A DNA stretch of 64,000 bases from JASBZA01 sp964392065 (GCA_964392065.1 CAYMOG010000003.1:1-64000), one strand, 5' to 3'. Shown: positions 36,524 to 44,406, counted from the stretch's first letter. A program made the numbers and translations. Notes: a model not told the origin generated them from the letters alone.

Positions 36524-37153
36524 TTATTCAAGTACTCCTGTAGGATCTAGGGATGAGCCCATAAGCTTGTCATCTTCCGTTAGCATACGAACAACTCGGC
36601 AGGGCATGCCCATGGCCAAAGCCCCCGCAGGTATGTCTCTTGTAACCACCGATCCCGCTGCAATAATCGCACCTTGGCCTATAGTAACCCCTCCCTGAAT
36701 AACAACATTACTTGCAATCCATACATCGTCTTCTATAACAATCGGCTTGGCATACTCAAATAAACTCCGCGTACCATCTTGATTTGTCCTTATGCTCCTT
36801 TCTTCAGAAAGAAGCGGATGAATCGGCGTAGCAATCGTGCAGTTAGGGCCAATCAAAACACGGTTTCCTATATGAACTGTAGCACAATCTAAAACAACGA
36901 GATTAAAATTACTACTGAAATCATCTCCGATAAATGTATTTTTCCCATAATCAAAAGAAGTATTTAATATATAAACACCTTTACCATAGGAACCTAGCAA
37001 CTGATCGTATATCTCTTCTCGAGCTATGTTGTCATTTGCATCGATCTTTTGTAACTTGTCTTGTAAAGTACGGCAATTTTGTCTAAGCTGCATCAATTCT
37101 TCATCATACGCATCATAGAGTATGCCCGATAACATTTTTTCTTTTTCTGTCAT
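36524..37153 (-). CDS. Hexapeptide-repeat sugar O-acetyltransferase (Maa/LacA type)
   Basis: This 209-residue trimeric left-handed beta-helix acetyltransferase resembles maltose or galactoside O-acetyltransferases. The N-terminal cap MTEKEKMLSGILYDAYDEEL is typical, and the hexapeptide repeats include HIGNRVLIGPNCTIATPIHPLL (catalytic His before the PLL segment), VWIASNVVIQGGVTIGQGAIIAAGSVV. The substrate is unknown. The gene overlaps the nuclease-fold gene by 4 nt (ATGA), so the two are translationally coupled. Confidence 0.9.
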   Translation of the reverse strand: MTEKEKMLSGILYDAYDEELMQLRQNCRTLQDKLQKIDANDNIAREEIYDQLLGSYGKGVYILNTSFDYGKNTFIGDDFSSNFNLVVLDCATVHIGNRVLIGPNCTIATPIHPLLSEERSIRTNQDGTRSLFEYAKPIVIEDDVWIASNVVIQGGVTIGQGAIIAAGSVVTRDIPAGALAMGMPCRVVRMLTEDDKLMGSSLDPTGVLE

Positions 37154-37920
37154 AATTTATCTCCTCTAGTAAAAATCTTTGTATAAATTAGATGATGATC
37201 CGAAAGATATAGATTGTCTGTTGAGGAAGTCCATATTCCGACTTCTTGAGATTCAATATCTCCTGATGCGAAGATATAATCAATCTTATGACCATCAGTA
37301 TACTTGCCAAAATTATGAAAAGTATTCTCAATACCTGCAGTTAAGTCGCTTAATTCTAATTTTTCTGTCAAATATTTTATTTCCTGTGATTCAGGAAAGG
37401 CATTGAAGTCACCTAGAATAATATAGGGAGCATCAGGATATAATTTTCTTGCGTTAACTTTTTTAATAATTTGTTTGATACCATTCAATCTTGCACTTTG
37501 GCTCACATGATCCAGATGTGTATTAAATACATAGAAAGTATTTAAACTTTCTAAATCATGAAGCAAGACATAATTACAAATTCTAGGACAAATACTCTGG
37601 AAAAGAAAACGTGAACCTGGGCGATAAGGTGTGGAAGATAACCAAAAACTCCCCATTTCCAGTAAATTAAATCGCGACTTCTTAAAAGCTATAGGATTCC
37701 CTTCATCCATTAGCATCTTATTTCTACCTGATCCAACGAAAATATAGGAATCTAACGTATCTTGAAGCCAAGCCCTAGTAGCAGGTTCAACTTCTTGAAA
37801 TCCAATAACATCGGGTGCGTTATCGCGTAAAACTTCTGATATTTGCTCTTTACGATTCGCTAAGCTATGTATCCCATCTTTGGATTCATCATACCTAATA
37901 TTAAAACTTGCAACAATCAT
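37150..37920 (-). CDS. Endonuclease/exonuclease/phosphatase family protein
   Basis: The 256-residue protein belongs to the DNase I-like superfamily: SFNIRYDES, VIGFQEVEPAT, THLDHVSQSAR, ILGDFNAFPES and SDHHLIYTKI supply the catalytic Asn, Glu, His and Asp residues. Many such stand-alone bacterial members act on phosphodiesters or sugar phosphates; the substrate is not predictable. It is coupled to the acetyltransferase gene downstream, which may hint at a carbohydrate-related role. Confidence 0.88.
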   Translation of the reverse strand: MIVASFNIRYDESKDGIHSLANRKEQISEVLRDNAPDVIGFQEVEPATRAWLQDTLDSYIFVGSGRNKMLMDEGNPIAFKKSRFNLLEMGSFWLSSTPYRPGSRFLFQSICPRICNYVLLHDLESLNTFYVFNTHLDHVSQSARLNGIKQIIKKVNARKLYPDAPYIILGDFNAFPESQEIKYLTEKLELSDLTAGIENTFHNFGKYTDGHKIDYIFASGDIESQEVGIWTSSTDNLYLSDHHLIYTKIFTRGDKL

Positions 37921-38012
37921 CTAATCCCTACATTCTCTTTCACTGTATATTTTATAACCTTCAATAAAGACATTTACATTTACTTAATTGAAATGTCCAA
38001 ACGATTTTCAAC

Positions 38013-38048
38013 AAACAAAAAGCTCTGAACCTCAATAGATTCAGAGCT
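38013..38048 (-). terminator. Terminator of tRNA-Thr(TGT)
   Basis: On the minus strand AGCTCTGAA and TTCAGAGCT form a 9-bp stem (loop TCTATTGAGG), followed by TTTTTGTTTG. It directly follows the tRNA gene. Confidence 0.85.
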
Positions 38049-38053
38049 AAACG

Positions 38054-38129
38054 TGGAGCTTGCAGACGGACTCGAACCCCCGACCTGCTGATTACAAATC
38101 AGCTGCTCTACCAACTGAGCTATGCAAGC
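38054..38129 (-). tRNA. tRNA-Thr (anticodon TGT)
   Basis: The minus strand folds as a cloverleaf: acceptor GCTTGCA/TGCAAGC, D-stem GCTC/GAGC, anticodon stem GCTGA/TCAGC enclosing TTTGTAA, and an encoded CCA. The anticodon TGT (plus-strand 38094-38096) reads ACA. The T-arm is GGGGG-TTCGAGT-CCGTC, which leaves one G-G mismatch and one G-T pair, somewhat unusual. It has its own promoter and terminator. Confidence 0.95.
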
Positions 38130-38147
38130 ATTTTTCCAGCGCCATTT

Positions 38148-38175
38148 ATTCTATCATAGTTACATTACATGTCAA
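38148..38175 (-). promoter_or_regulatory. Promoter of tRNA-Thr(TGT)
   Basis: On the minus strand a perfect -35 TTGACA is followed by 16 nt and the -10 TAGAAT with upstream TGA (extended -10), placed about 19 nt before the tRNA. Confidence 0.75.
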
Positions 38176-38229
38176 TATTTATTTTTAAATTTTCATACGA
38201 AGTAGAGTTATAAAATAACGTAAAACAGA

Positions 38230-38322
38230 AAGGCGCTCCACCATCCTATACATGTGAGTGGCAAAACAAGCATTGAAGGATTAGCATTAAGTCACTTCCA
38301 CTTATATTGTTGAAGGAAACGC
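38230..38322. other. Intergenic segment with possible RNA structure
   Basis: GGCGCTCC near 38233 can pair with GGAAACGCC near 38315 with wobbles, and GAGTGG/CCACTT can pair inside. No gene is evident from 38176 to 38356. It could be the 3' end or terminator of the broken zinc-ribbon gene or an unrelated small RNA; no known family was recognised. Confidence 0.25.
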
Positions 38323-38356
38323 CCAGCAGAAAAACACTTAAATGCAATTCTCACAG

Positions 38357-38601
38357 CTATTCTAAATCATTACCACAATACGAACACGTTCTTATACCTA
38401 TACTCCCATGGAAAGGAAGGCTGGATTTACAATTAGGGCACCGCCAAAGAACTAACATTAAAACCAATCCTAAAACACTAATAACTAGCCAATGCTCCCT
38501 ATAATTGAAGTAAGTAAATCTGATACAAAAATTGAAATGATAAGAAAAACTAAACCTACAAAAATAACCGCATACAAGTAGAACTTAGTCTTACTTAACA
38601 A
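38357..38601 (-). pseudogene. Small membrane/zinc-ribbon protein, broken by a single-base frameshift
   Basis: The minus strand encodes, from a TTG at 38601 overlapping the aspA stop, a hydrophobic helix (KFYLYAVIFVGLVFLIISIF, ending at a TAG at 38485-38487). In the -1 frame it continues with a second hydrophobic helix (WLVISVLGLVLMLVLW) leading straight into a zinc ribbon, CPNC...CSYCGNDLE, and a stop at 38357. Joined by a -1 shift at the GGG near 38497-38499, it is an 81-residue two-helix plus zinc-ribbon protein of a type common in Clostridia. It may be a pseudogene, a sequencing error or programmed frameshifting. No standard start or strong ribosome site was seen. Confidence 0.6.
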
Positions 38602-39986
38602 AATTTATCCAGATTTCCCAATTCATTTAATTCGTCTTCAGCTAGTACACCATCCTCCAAAATCAATTTACGCAGAGGAATTCCAGTTGCAATAGATTTT
38701 TTCGCGAGGCTTGTTCCCTTCTGATAGCCAATTACAGGTGCCAATACCGTAGCTAAATAAGTGGAATTTTCTAAATCTTTCTCTAGAACATCAAGATTTG
38801 CAGTTATGCCAGAAATACATTGGTCTGCGAAAATCGAAATGATATTCGTCATGGTATCTATAGACTCAAAAATATTGTAGAATAGCACAGGTTCAAATGC
38901 ATTGAGCTCAAGTTGTCCGTTAGAAGCAGCTAAAGTTATCGTTACATCATTTCCCATCACGTTAAATGCAACTTGATTTACCGCTTCTGGAATAACAGGA
39001 TTCACCTTGCCTGGCATAATTGAGGATCCGCTTTGTACTGCAGGTAAATTTATTTCACCTAAACCGCCTTTAGGTCCACTGGACATAAGTCTTAAGTCGT
39101 TAGCACATTTATTGAGCGTAACGGCTATACTCTTCAAGGCAGCAGAAATCCCAATAAAATCATCTAAATTTTGGGTTGCATCCATTAGGTTCTTTGCTTG
39201 ACTTAATTCAATACCACAGACTTGAGAGAGTTCTTTTACTACATTAAGTCGAAATGCTTCAGGAGCATTAATTCCAGTCCCTATAGCCGTTCCACCAAGA
39301 TTTACTACATATAAGCTCTTCTCAGCTTCTCTAGTCTTCTTGATATCTCTTCTAAGAGCAGACGCAATACTACTAAATGTTTGCCCAAGTCGCATCGGTA
39401 CTGCATCTTGTAATTGTGTCCTCGCAAGTTTATATGTTGTATGGAATTCTTCTGCCTTGCGATCTAGAACTTGAATTAGATGATCAAGTACATCAATAAG
39501 TGGTTTCATTAATTCTATAACGGCTAATCTTCCTGCTGTAGGGAATACATCATTAGTTGACTGACTTCGATTTACATGGTCATTGGGATGCACCAAGGCA
39601 TAATCACCCTTCGTACCCCCAAGGATTTCTATAGCACGATTTGCAATAACTTCATTTGCATTCATGTTTGCAGAAGTACCTGCACCTCCCTGAATCGCAT
39701 CTACAATAAACTCACTTTGCCAGTATCCATTTAATATCTCATCACAAGCAGCGATAATAGCTCTCCCTAGTTTAGGGTCTAGCTCTCCTACTTGAATATT
39801 CGTTCTTGCACAAGCCTTTTTAACTCTAGCCAAATTTGCGACTAAGGCAGGATGAATAGTCTGATGCGTGATAGGAAAATTAAGTGATGCTCTTAAACTC
39901 TGAACTCCATAATAAGCGTGAGACTTAACAGGTAGTTCTCCAACTGAGTCTGATTCAATACGAAAACCGTTATCTTCATTAGCCAT
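38595..39986 (-). CDS. aspA: Aspartate ammonia-lyase
   Basis: AspA interconverts aspartate with fumarate and ammonia. The 463 residues belong to the fumarase/aspartase superfamily: GVQSLRASLNFPI, QGGAGTSANMNANEVIANRA, HVNRSQSTNDVFPTA, RTQLQDAVPMRLGQ and the flexible catalytic loop GSSIMPGKVNPVIPEA. The wording of GVQSLRA-NFP and NANEV favours aspartase over class II fumarase, though the two are close. It is apparently the last complete gene before a broken zinc-ribbon gene that overlaps its stop. Confidence 0.88.
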   Translation of the reverse strand: MANEDNGFRIESDSVGELPVKSHAYYGVQSLRASLNFPITHQTIHPALVANLARVKKACARTNIQVGELDPKLGRAIIAACDEILNGYWQSEFIVDAIQGGAGTSANMNANEVIANRAIEILGGTKGDYALVHPNDHVNRSQSTNDVFPTAGRLAVIELMKPLIDVLDHLIQVLDRKAEEFHTTYKLARTQLQDAVPMRLGQTFSSIASALRRDIKKTREAEKSLYVVNLGGTAIGTGINAPEAFRLNVVKELSQVCGIELSQAKNLMDATQNLDDFIGISAALKSIAVTLNKCANDLRLMSSGPKGGLGEINLPAVQSGSSIMPGKVNPVIPEAVNQVAFNVMGNDVTITLAASNGQLELNAFEPVLFYNIFESIDTMTNIISIFADQCISGITANLDVLEKDLENSTYLATVLAPVIGYQKGTSLAKKSIATGIPLRKLILEDGVLAEDELNELGNLDKFC

Positions 39987-40023
39987 AGTGAAAACCTTCT
40001 CTAATTATCTTGTAAATAAATAT

Positions 40024-40062
40024 AACATGCAAAGGTAAGGGTGACCATAGCCTTTGCATGTT
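40024..40062 (-). terminator. Terminator-like hairpin downstream of DUF1858 gene
   Basis: A perfect 12-bp stem, AACATGCAAAGG (40024-40035) and CCTTTGCATGTT (40051-40062), lies between the DUF1858 gene and aspA. On the minus strand only a weak T-rich tail (TATATTTATT) follows. Confidence 0.55.
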
Positions 40063-40083
40063 AAATAAAATAATCTGTCATTA

Positions 40084-40305
40084 TCAAACGGATGCGTGTA
40101 CTTCTTCTTCAATCCCGAAATAATCATTTAGTTTTGATAGTAAATGGTCAGGATCCATACCATGAACATAACATGCTTGTTCTATCGTTTCATTAGTAGA
40201 CATAGCACACCCTAAACAGTGTAAACCTTCTTCCATGAAAACTTGTGCAGCATTTATGTCTAAGCGAAGTACGTCTACAATAATTGTATCTTTTGTAATT
40301 TTCAT
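40084..40305 (-). CDS. DUF1858 domain protein
   Basis: This 73-residue protein is a stand-alone DUF1858 domain: MKITKDTIIVDVLRLD, AQVFMEEGLHCLGCAMSTNETIEQAC and a final HLLSKLNDYFG helix. The invariant CxGC (here CLGC) followed by the ETIEQAC segment is seen also in the N-terminal part of ScdA/RIC iron-sulfur repair proteins. The family may bind a metal or redox cofactor, but no role is proven. A GTG at 40317 is in frame but belongs to the SD GTGAGGAGA; the ATG at 40305 is the start. It is divergent from hup. Confidence 0.85.
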   Translation of the reverse strand: MKITKDTIIVDVLRLDINAAQVFMEEGLHCLGCAMSTNETIEQACYVHGMDPDHLLSKLNDYFGIEEEVHASV

Positions 40306-40400
40306 TTTTCTCCTCACTTTCTATTTTCTTCTAAATAATAGGCAGGCTTTTTACTTTTTGTCGTAACAAACTTTCATATTTTCTCTTGAAAAGACCTTAT

Positions 40401-40422
40401 AAATGTCAATATCATGACATTT
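40401..40422. promoter_or_regulatory. 22-bp palindrome between DUF1858 gene and hup
   Basis: AAATGTCA and TGACATTT are perfect 8-bp arms separated by ATATCA. It lies about 24 bp upstream of the hup -35 and about 95 bp upstream of the DUF1858 start. The size and symmetry fit a dimeric repressor or activator site. No regulator is identified. Confidence 0.4.
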
Positions 40423-40445
40423 GTCGCCCGAGAAGCCCATTTCTA

Positions 40446-40474
40446 TTGACATTATAGGGATTCAATAAGATAAT
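40446..40474 (+). promoter_or_regulatory. Promoter of hup
   Basis: A perfect -35 TTGACA, 17-nt spacer and -10 GATAAT lie 28 nt upstream of the HU start codon, which has the ribosome site AGGAGG at 40491-40496. Confidence 0.8.
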
Positions 40475-40502
40475 TCTATTGAATTAATTTAGGAGGATTA
40501 TT

Positions 40503-40778
40503 ATGAATAAAAATGAATTAATCGATTCTGTGGCAAAAGCAACAGAACTCACCAAAAAGGATTCTGAAGCTGCAGTAAACGCTGTATTAGAGAGCATCTC
40601 TTCCGCTTTGGAAAAAGAAGACAAAGTTGTACTTATCGGTTTTGGTACTTTTGAAGTTAGAAGCCGTAAAGCACGTACAGGTCGTAACCCAGCTACAGGA
40701 GAAGAGATTCAAATCCCAGCTTCTAAAGCTCCAGCATTTAAAGCAGGTAAAAATCTAAAAGATCGTGTAAACGGTTAA
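40503..40778 (+). CDS. hup: DNA-binding protein HU
   Basis: HU is the small dimeric nucleoid protein that bends DNA. The 91 residues are canonical: MNKNELIDSVAKATELTKKD, GFGTFEVRSRKARTGRNPATGE with the arm prolines, and KAPAFKAGKNLKDRV. It is monocistronic with a consensus promoter and a strong terminator, consistent with high expression. It is divergent from the DUF1858 gene across a shared region that holds a palindrome. Confidence 0.97.
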   Translation: MNKNELIDSVAKATELTKKDSEAAVNAVLESISSALEKEDKVVLIGFGTFEVRSRKARTGRNPATGEEIQIPASKAPAFKAGKNLKDRVNG

Positions 40779-40786
40779 TAAGAGTA

Positions 40787-40815
40787 CAGAGGTAAGGTCA
40801 CTTACCTCTGTTTTT
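40787..40815 (+). terminator. Terminator of hup
   Basis: CAGAGGTAAG and CTTACCTCTG form a perfect 10-bp stem with loop GTCA, followed by TTTTT. The T run abuts the stop codon of the convergent Spo0A-C-like gene. Confidence 0.9.
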
Positions 40816-41377
40816 ATATTTCTGACTTCTCTTCCAATGCTTTTTTAATTTCTTGTAGTATCCGTGCAATAAACACGGAGTTCGTCTCATTATATCCTGC
40901 TTTTTTCAAAGCATAATCTATATTTCTATCTATTTGTTGTCTTCCTGTTTGATAATAATCAGCGAGTGTAGAAAAATGTGTTTTATCTGGTGCATTGACA
41001 CCCTTGCTTTCATCCATAAGGATTAAAAGCAAATGACATAAATATACATAGCCTTTCAATGAAGGTTTCAAACCTATTTTCACAAGGTAATCTTGAATGA
41101 AAAGAAAACTACTCATCTTCTCAACTTCTATTTCAATTTGTTTCTGGTGGTAAGAACTTCCCTGTGTATCTCCAAACACAAGTTTTTCTATGTTATGTGC
41201 AGTTTCGTACAAATTCTTCGTTCCATCAAGCACGTAGTGTAACCTTCCTCCACCATCTGCTAATCCTAAATAACCGTTCTTTCGCATGATTTGTTGTAAG
41301 TATTTCAACAAATCTTTAGAACTGGATGAAACATAAAATTCGTAAGAAATATTAAAAGGTTTTCCCTCGTTATGCAT
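40814..41377 (-). CDS. Spo0A C-terminal-domain-like protein lacking a receiver domain
   Basis: Residues 95-187 resemble the DNA-binding domain of the sporulation master regulator Spo0A: IGLKPSLKGYVYL (Spo0A: IGVPAHIKGYLYLR), TGRQQIDRNIDYALKKA (recognition-helix region; Spo0A: TASRVERAIRHAIEVA) and ETNSVFIARI (Spo0A: PTNSEFIAMV). The variable loop between the last two is shortened. Residues 1-80 are not a phospho-acceptor receiver; they carry SSSSKDLLKYLQQIM and LGLADGGGRLHYVLDG, which I do not recognise. It may be a DNA-binding regulator responding to an unknown signal. It is a single gene, convergent with hup. The family link is from remembered Spo0A sequence and needs a profile search. Confidence 0.7.
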   Translation of the reverse strand: MHNEGKPFNISYEFYVSSSSKDLLKYLQQIMRKNGYLGLADGGGRLHYVLDGTKNLYETAHNIEKLVFGDTQGSSYHQKQIEIEVEKMSSFLFIQDYLVKIGLKPSLKGYVYLCHLLLILMDESKGVNAPDKTHFSTLADYYQTGRQQIDRNIDYALKKAGYNETNSVFIARILQEIKKALEEKSEI

Positions 41378-41447
41378 ATAAAATCTCCCCCTTTATTCTA
41401 TCTTGCCAAGGATTAGAGGGATTAGCCAATGCCTATAGACATAGTAA

Positions 41448-42287
41448 TTACGAAAGAAAAATTTTCCTCATCGCTTGAGCCATACCATTTTCATTATGAT
41501 GTCCCGCAATATAGTCTGCATGTTCTTGTACAGATTTCACCCCGGACCCCATAGCAATTGCTAGCCCTGCTCTCTCCAACATACTAATATCATTCATTTG
41601 ATCTCCTATACAGCAGACTTGATTCATTTCAAGATCTAAAGAAGAGGCCAACTTCATAACTGCTTCTCCTTTATTACAACCTGTAGGTACAATATCTATC
41701 GCACCGGAAACAGAAACAACATTATCCACATCTTCAATATGAAGCAAGGCATGACTAAGTTTTTCTGCTAGCACTTTATCTGGAGGAAATGTAATAAATG
41801 ACTTCATAATTTTCTCTCGAGGTATGCCGTTTTCTAACGTATCTAAACTTTGCAAGAAGACTTCTTCGTGGCCAAAGGCTTTGGCCTGGGTATTATACCG
41901 ACGAAATGTTTCAATTCTCTTGCTATTAGGACTAAAGTATACTTTATCTGCAGCGTAGAATAAATAATCTGCCTGATAAGCGTCACAATATACTTTTATT
42001 TTTTCTATAGCTTCATAACTTAGGACATACTGATAGATAAGTTCATTGCTTCTGTGGTATCGAAGCATGGCTCCATTACATGAAATAATAGGCAAATCAA
42101 GATTTAGTAGTTCAGCGAAGTGCCATGCCATACGATCTAATCTTCCAGTAGCAAAAGTAAATAGATAGCCTGCCTTACGAAGATCTTGAACGGTTTCTAT
42201 AGTTTCATTTGTTAACTGGCTATTCGCATCAAGAAGTGTACCATCCAAATCACTAATTATGAGCTTTATCTTATTTTTACTATTCAT
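41448..42287 (-). CDS. Cof-type HAD phosphatase
   Basis: This 279-residue HAD superfamily hydrolase has motif I SDLDGTLLDAN, motif II FATGR, a type IIB (Cof) cap domain, motif III Lys and motif IV GDQMNDISMLERAGLAIAMG. Such enzymes dephosphorylate sugar phosphates, flavin or pyridoxal phosphates; the substrate cannot be predicted. A TTGGAGAGA site precedes the ATG. It follows the TPR membrane protein gene by 18 nt. Confidence 0.92.
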   Translation of the reverse strand: MNSKNKIKLIISDLDGTLLDANSQLTNETIETVQDLRKAGYLFTFATGRLDRMAWHFAELLNLDLPIISCNGAMLRYHRSNELIYQYVLSYEAIEKIKVYCDAYQADYLFYAADKVYFSPNSKRIETFRRYNTQAKAFGHEEVFLQSLDTLENGIPREKIMKSFITFPPDKVLAEKLSHALLHIEDVDNVVSVSGAIDIVPTGCNKGEAVMKLASSLDLEMNQVCCIGDQMNDISMLERAGLAIAMGSGVKSVQEHADYIAGHHNENGMAQAMRKIFLS

Positions 42288-42305
42288 ATTCTCTCCAATT
42301 ACCCC

Positions 42306-44012
42306 TTACCCCCAAAATTTATGCCAATTCGTACCATCCAAGGAGAATCTATAGATTTGATAATCTGACTGATCAGAATTCAAATATTCAATGGAATAAA
42401 TAGTTTTATCATCCACAAATAATTCCGATGATATATTGGAAGCTAAATTCAGCACGTGACCCTGTTCTAAATCAAACCGCTGTGGAGTCCATGATACGAA
42501 TATTAAGTTATCATTGGAGTAATTTAAATAAGCGCTGGCATCCTCATATATTGTACTAATATGTTTATTATTTAAATTAAATGAAATAATGTGCTTATCT
42601 AATTGCCGTACTAAATACAAGTTATTTGCATCATCAATAACTAAATCATTAAATGGCCCTTCTAGTAGTAGCTCATCACTAATGTCTATAAGTTCTTCTG
42701 CTTGGTACTTGTCACTGAAAAAATCAAAGGACTTTTTATATAAGTTATTATCCTCTAGCCCGATGAAGTAAATACCATTTTTATCGAAAACATAATACAA
42801 TACCCGTTTCTGAGTTATACGAAAATCTTCTCGTGTTTGCAAATGAAATAAACATAAATAGCCTTCGTTATCTAAATATAGAACATTATTTCCAACGACA
42901 ATAAAATCAGAAAAATTCTGATTCGAGATAAGATTTAATGATTCTGTGCTCCTATCATAAGAGTAAAGACTATTATCCTCTGAAGGCTTCGTAAAATAGA
43001 GTATACCTCCCACAAGATTCAAATCCGTTGCATCAAGAGTCAGAATTAATTCCAAACCAGAATCATCCGTTTTATCAGCGAAGTAGACACCCTTTCGTTT
43101 CAAATCCGAGAAGTAAAAATGATTTCCTTCTACAGCAAACAAACCAGAATATCGAGTTTGCCACGAACGATTACCTTGAATATTTAGATTGACATCAGGA
43201 ACATCTAACCCTGCACCTTCAATTTTTTTAAGCCATTCTGAATATTTACTCAAGTTTCTAGACTGAATATAATATTCTAGTACTTTTTTCTGCAGGTCTC
43301 TCTGCTTAATATCCAAGTCCAAAGATTTTTCCCACACTTCGAATGCTTTGGCCTCATTTTCTAAATCTAAATATAATTCAGCTATAGTATTAAGTTGATC
43401 TGAGGATAATGTATATTCATAGCTTTCATATGCTTCGGATGTTTTAATATAGTCTCCTGCATCATAATAAACTTTTAGACCCAAGCGACTTAAAACTTCA
43501 CTATTAGGGAATTTGGCCAAAGCTTGATCTAAGACTCTACTAGCTTGGGTAAAATAAGCGTCTTCATTAAGCCCAACAATTAATGCTCTATACTCCTCTT
43601 CATTGGGTGCATAGGCATTATCTTCAGCTTCAAGTAAACTATCAGCCAGAGCATAGTCTCTTGTATCCATAGCATAGGCATAAAGTAAAGAACGATACTT
43701 AGGACTATCCTCACTAACAGTAGATAATTGATCGAGATAACCCTTTGCAGCAGAGTAATGCGCTTGTCCTAAATGTAAGCTTACAATTCGCTCTAACGCT
43801 TCTACTGACTGAGGATCTATTTCTAACGCTTGTTCATACGCCTCTATAGCGAGCTGAAATTCTTGTTGTATACTGTAGTTATCACCATTTCTTACATAGC
43901 GATTGACTTTAGCATATGGGCTGTACAAAAGAAAATAGAGTAATAGAATTAAGATAAATCCTAAAACAATTACAGAGAAAATATTCACTTGTTTCTTAAT
44001 ATCTTTTCGCAT
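42306..44012 (-). CDS. TPR and propeller-like (DUF5050-type) membrane-anchored protein
   Basis: This 568-residue protein starts with one transmembrane helix (about residues 10-31), then tetratricopeptide repeats (about 35-245; e.g. EFQLAIEAYEQALEIDPQSVEALERI). The C-terminal 300 residues repeat a strand pattern with NHFYFSDLKRKGVYFADK, NLVGGILYFTKP, NNVLYLDNEGYLCLFH, KNGIYFIGLEDNNLYK, resembling DUF5050-type beta-propellers of Clostridia. The topology suggests a large extracytoplasmic part. It lies in the order ligA - small membrane protein - this gene - HAD, with 1-nt spacing. The function is unknown; an assembly or sensing platform is a guess. Confidence 0.65.
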   Translation of the reverse strand: MRKDIKKQVNIFSVIVLGFILILLLYFLLYSPYAKVNRYVRNGDNYSIQQEFQLAIEAYEQALEIDPQSVEALERIVSLHLGQAHYSAAKGYLDQLSTVSEDSPKYRSLLYAYAMDTRDYALADSLLEAEDNAYAPNEEEYRALIVGLNEDAYFTQASRVLDQALAKFPNSEVLSRLGLKVYYDAGDYIKTSEAYESYEYTLSSDQLNTIAELYLDLENEAKAFEVWEKSLDLDIKQRDLQKKVLEYYIQSRNLSKYSEWLKKIEGAGLDVPDVNLNIQGNRSWQTRYSGLFAVEGNHFYFSDLKRKGVYFADKTDDSGLELILTLDATDLNLVGGILYFTKPSEDNSLYSYDRSTESLNLISNQNFSDFIVVGNNVLYLDNEGYLCLFHLQTREDFRITQKRVLYYVFDKNGIYFIGLEDNNLYKKSFDFFSDKYQAEELIDISDELLLEGPFNDLVIDDANNLYLVRQLDKHIISFNLNNKHISTIYEDASAYLNYSNDNLIFVSWTPQRFDLEQGHVLNLASNISSELFVDDKTIYSIEYLNSDQSDYQIYRFSLDGTNWHKFWG

Positions 44013-44013
44013 G

Positions 44014-44406
44014 CTATCTCTCTATTTTCTGAAAAGAAACGGCAAAATGTGTACGGGGCGAAAAATAAACCATATAATTTTCATCTTGAATGATTGTATT
44101 TTCATAAGGATTGTAAACAAACTGTTCGCCATTACTATCAACAAATCTCCATGGCTTCAACTCAGATATCTTATGGGCTTCCAACTTGTATTGTCCTCTA
44201 GCCATGTCCGCCACATCCATATAAATTGGCAAAACATATTTCAATCCTACAAAAGCCATTACAACAGCAAGGAACGTAGGTATAAAATATTGCCACACTC
44301 TATTCCATTTACGCTTGTAATGAAACTTCAATGCACGTTGAAATAAATACAGAAGTAGAAGTATGAAAATAGTAATTAAACCGACTATAATAAGAAATAG
44401 TATCAT
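44014..44406 (-). CDS. Small two-helix membrane protein, unknown
   Basis: This 130-residue protein has two transmembrane helices (about residues 2-23 and 38-60) and a C-terminal soluble part of about 65 residues (PWRFVDSNGEQFVYNPYENT, YMVYFSPRTHFAVSF). I do not recognise the family. It starts 3 nt after ligA, with SD AAGGAT inside the ligA end, and precedes the TPR membrane protein by 1 nt, so all three are probably co-transcribed. Confidence 0.6.
   Translation of the reverse strand: MILFLIIVGLITIFILLLLYLFQRALKFHYKRKWNRVWQYFIPTFLAVVMAFVGLKYVLPIYMDVADMARGQYKLEAHKISELKPWRFVDSNGEQFVYNPYENTIIQDENYMVYFSPRTHFAVSFQKIER

Noticed and set aside
37970..38010. GACATTT ... AAATGTC repeat as a second copy of the hup palindrome
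   Set aside because: The arms are in the opposite order, shorter and spaced 15 nt apart, so they do not match the 40401-40422 site.
38307..38504. A 65-residue plus-strand open frame
   Set aside because: It is antisense to the zinc-ribbon half of the broken gene, which has clear CPNC and CSYCG motifs on the minus strand.
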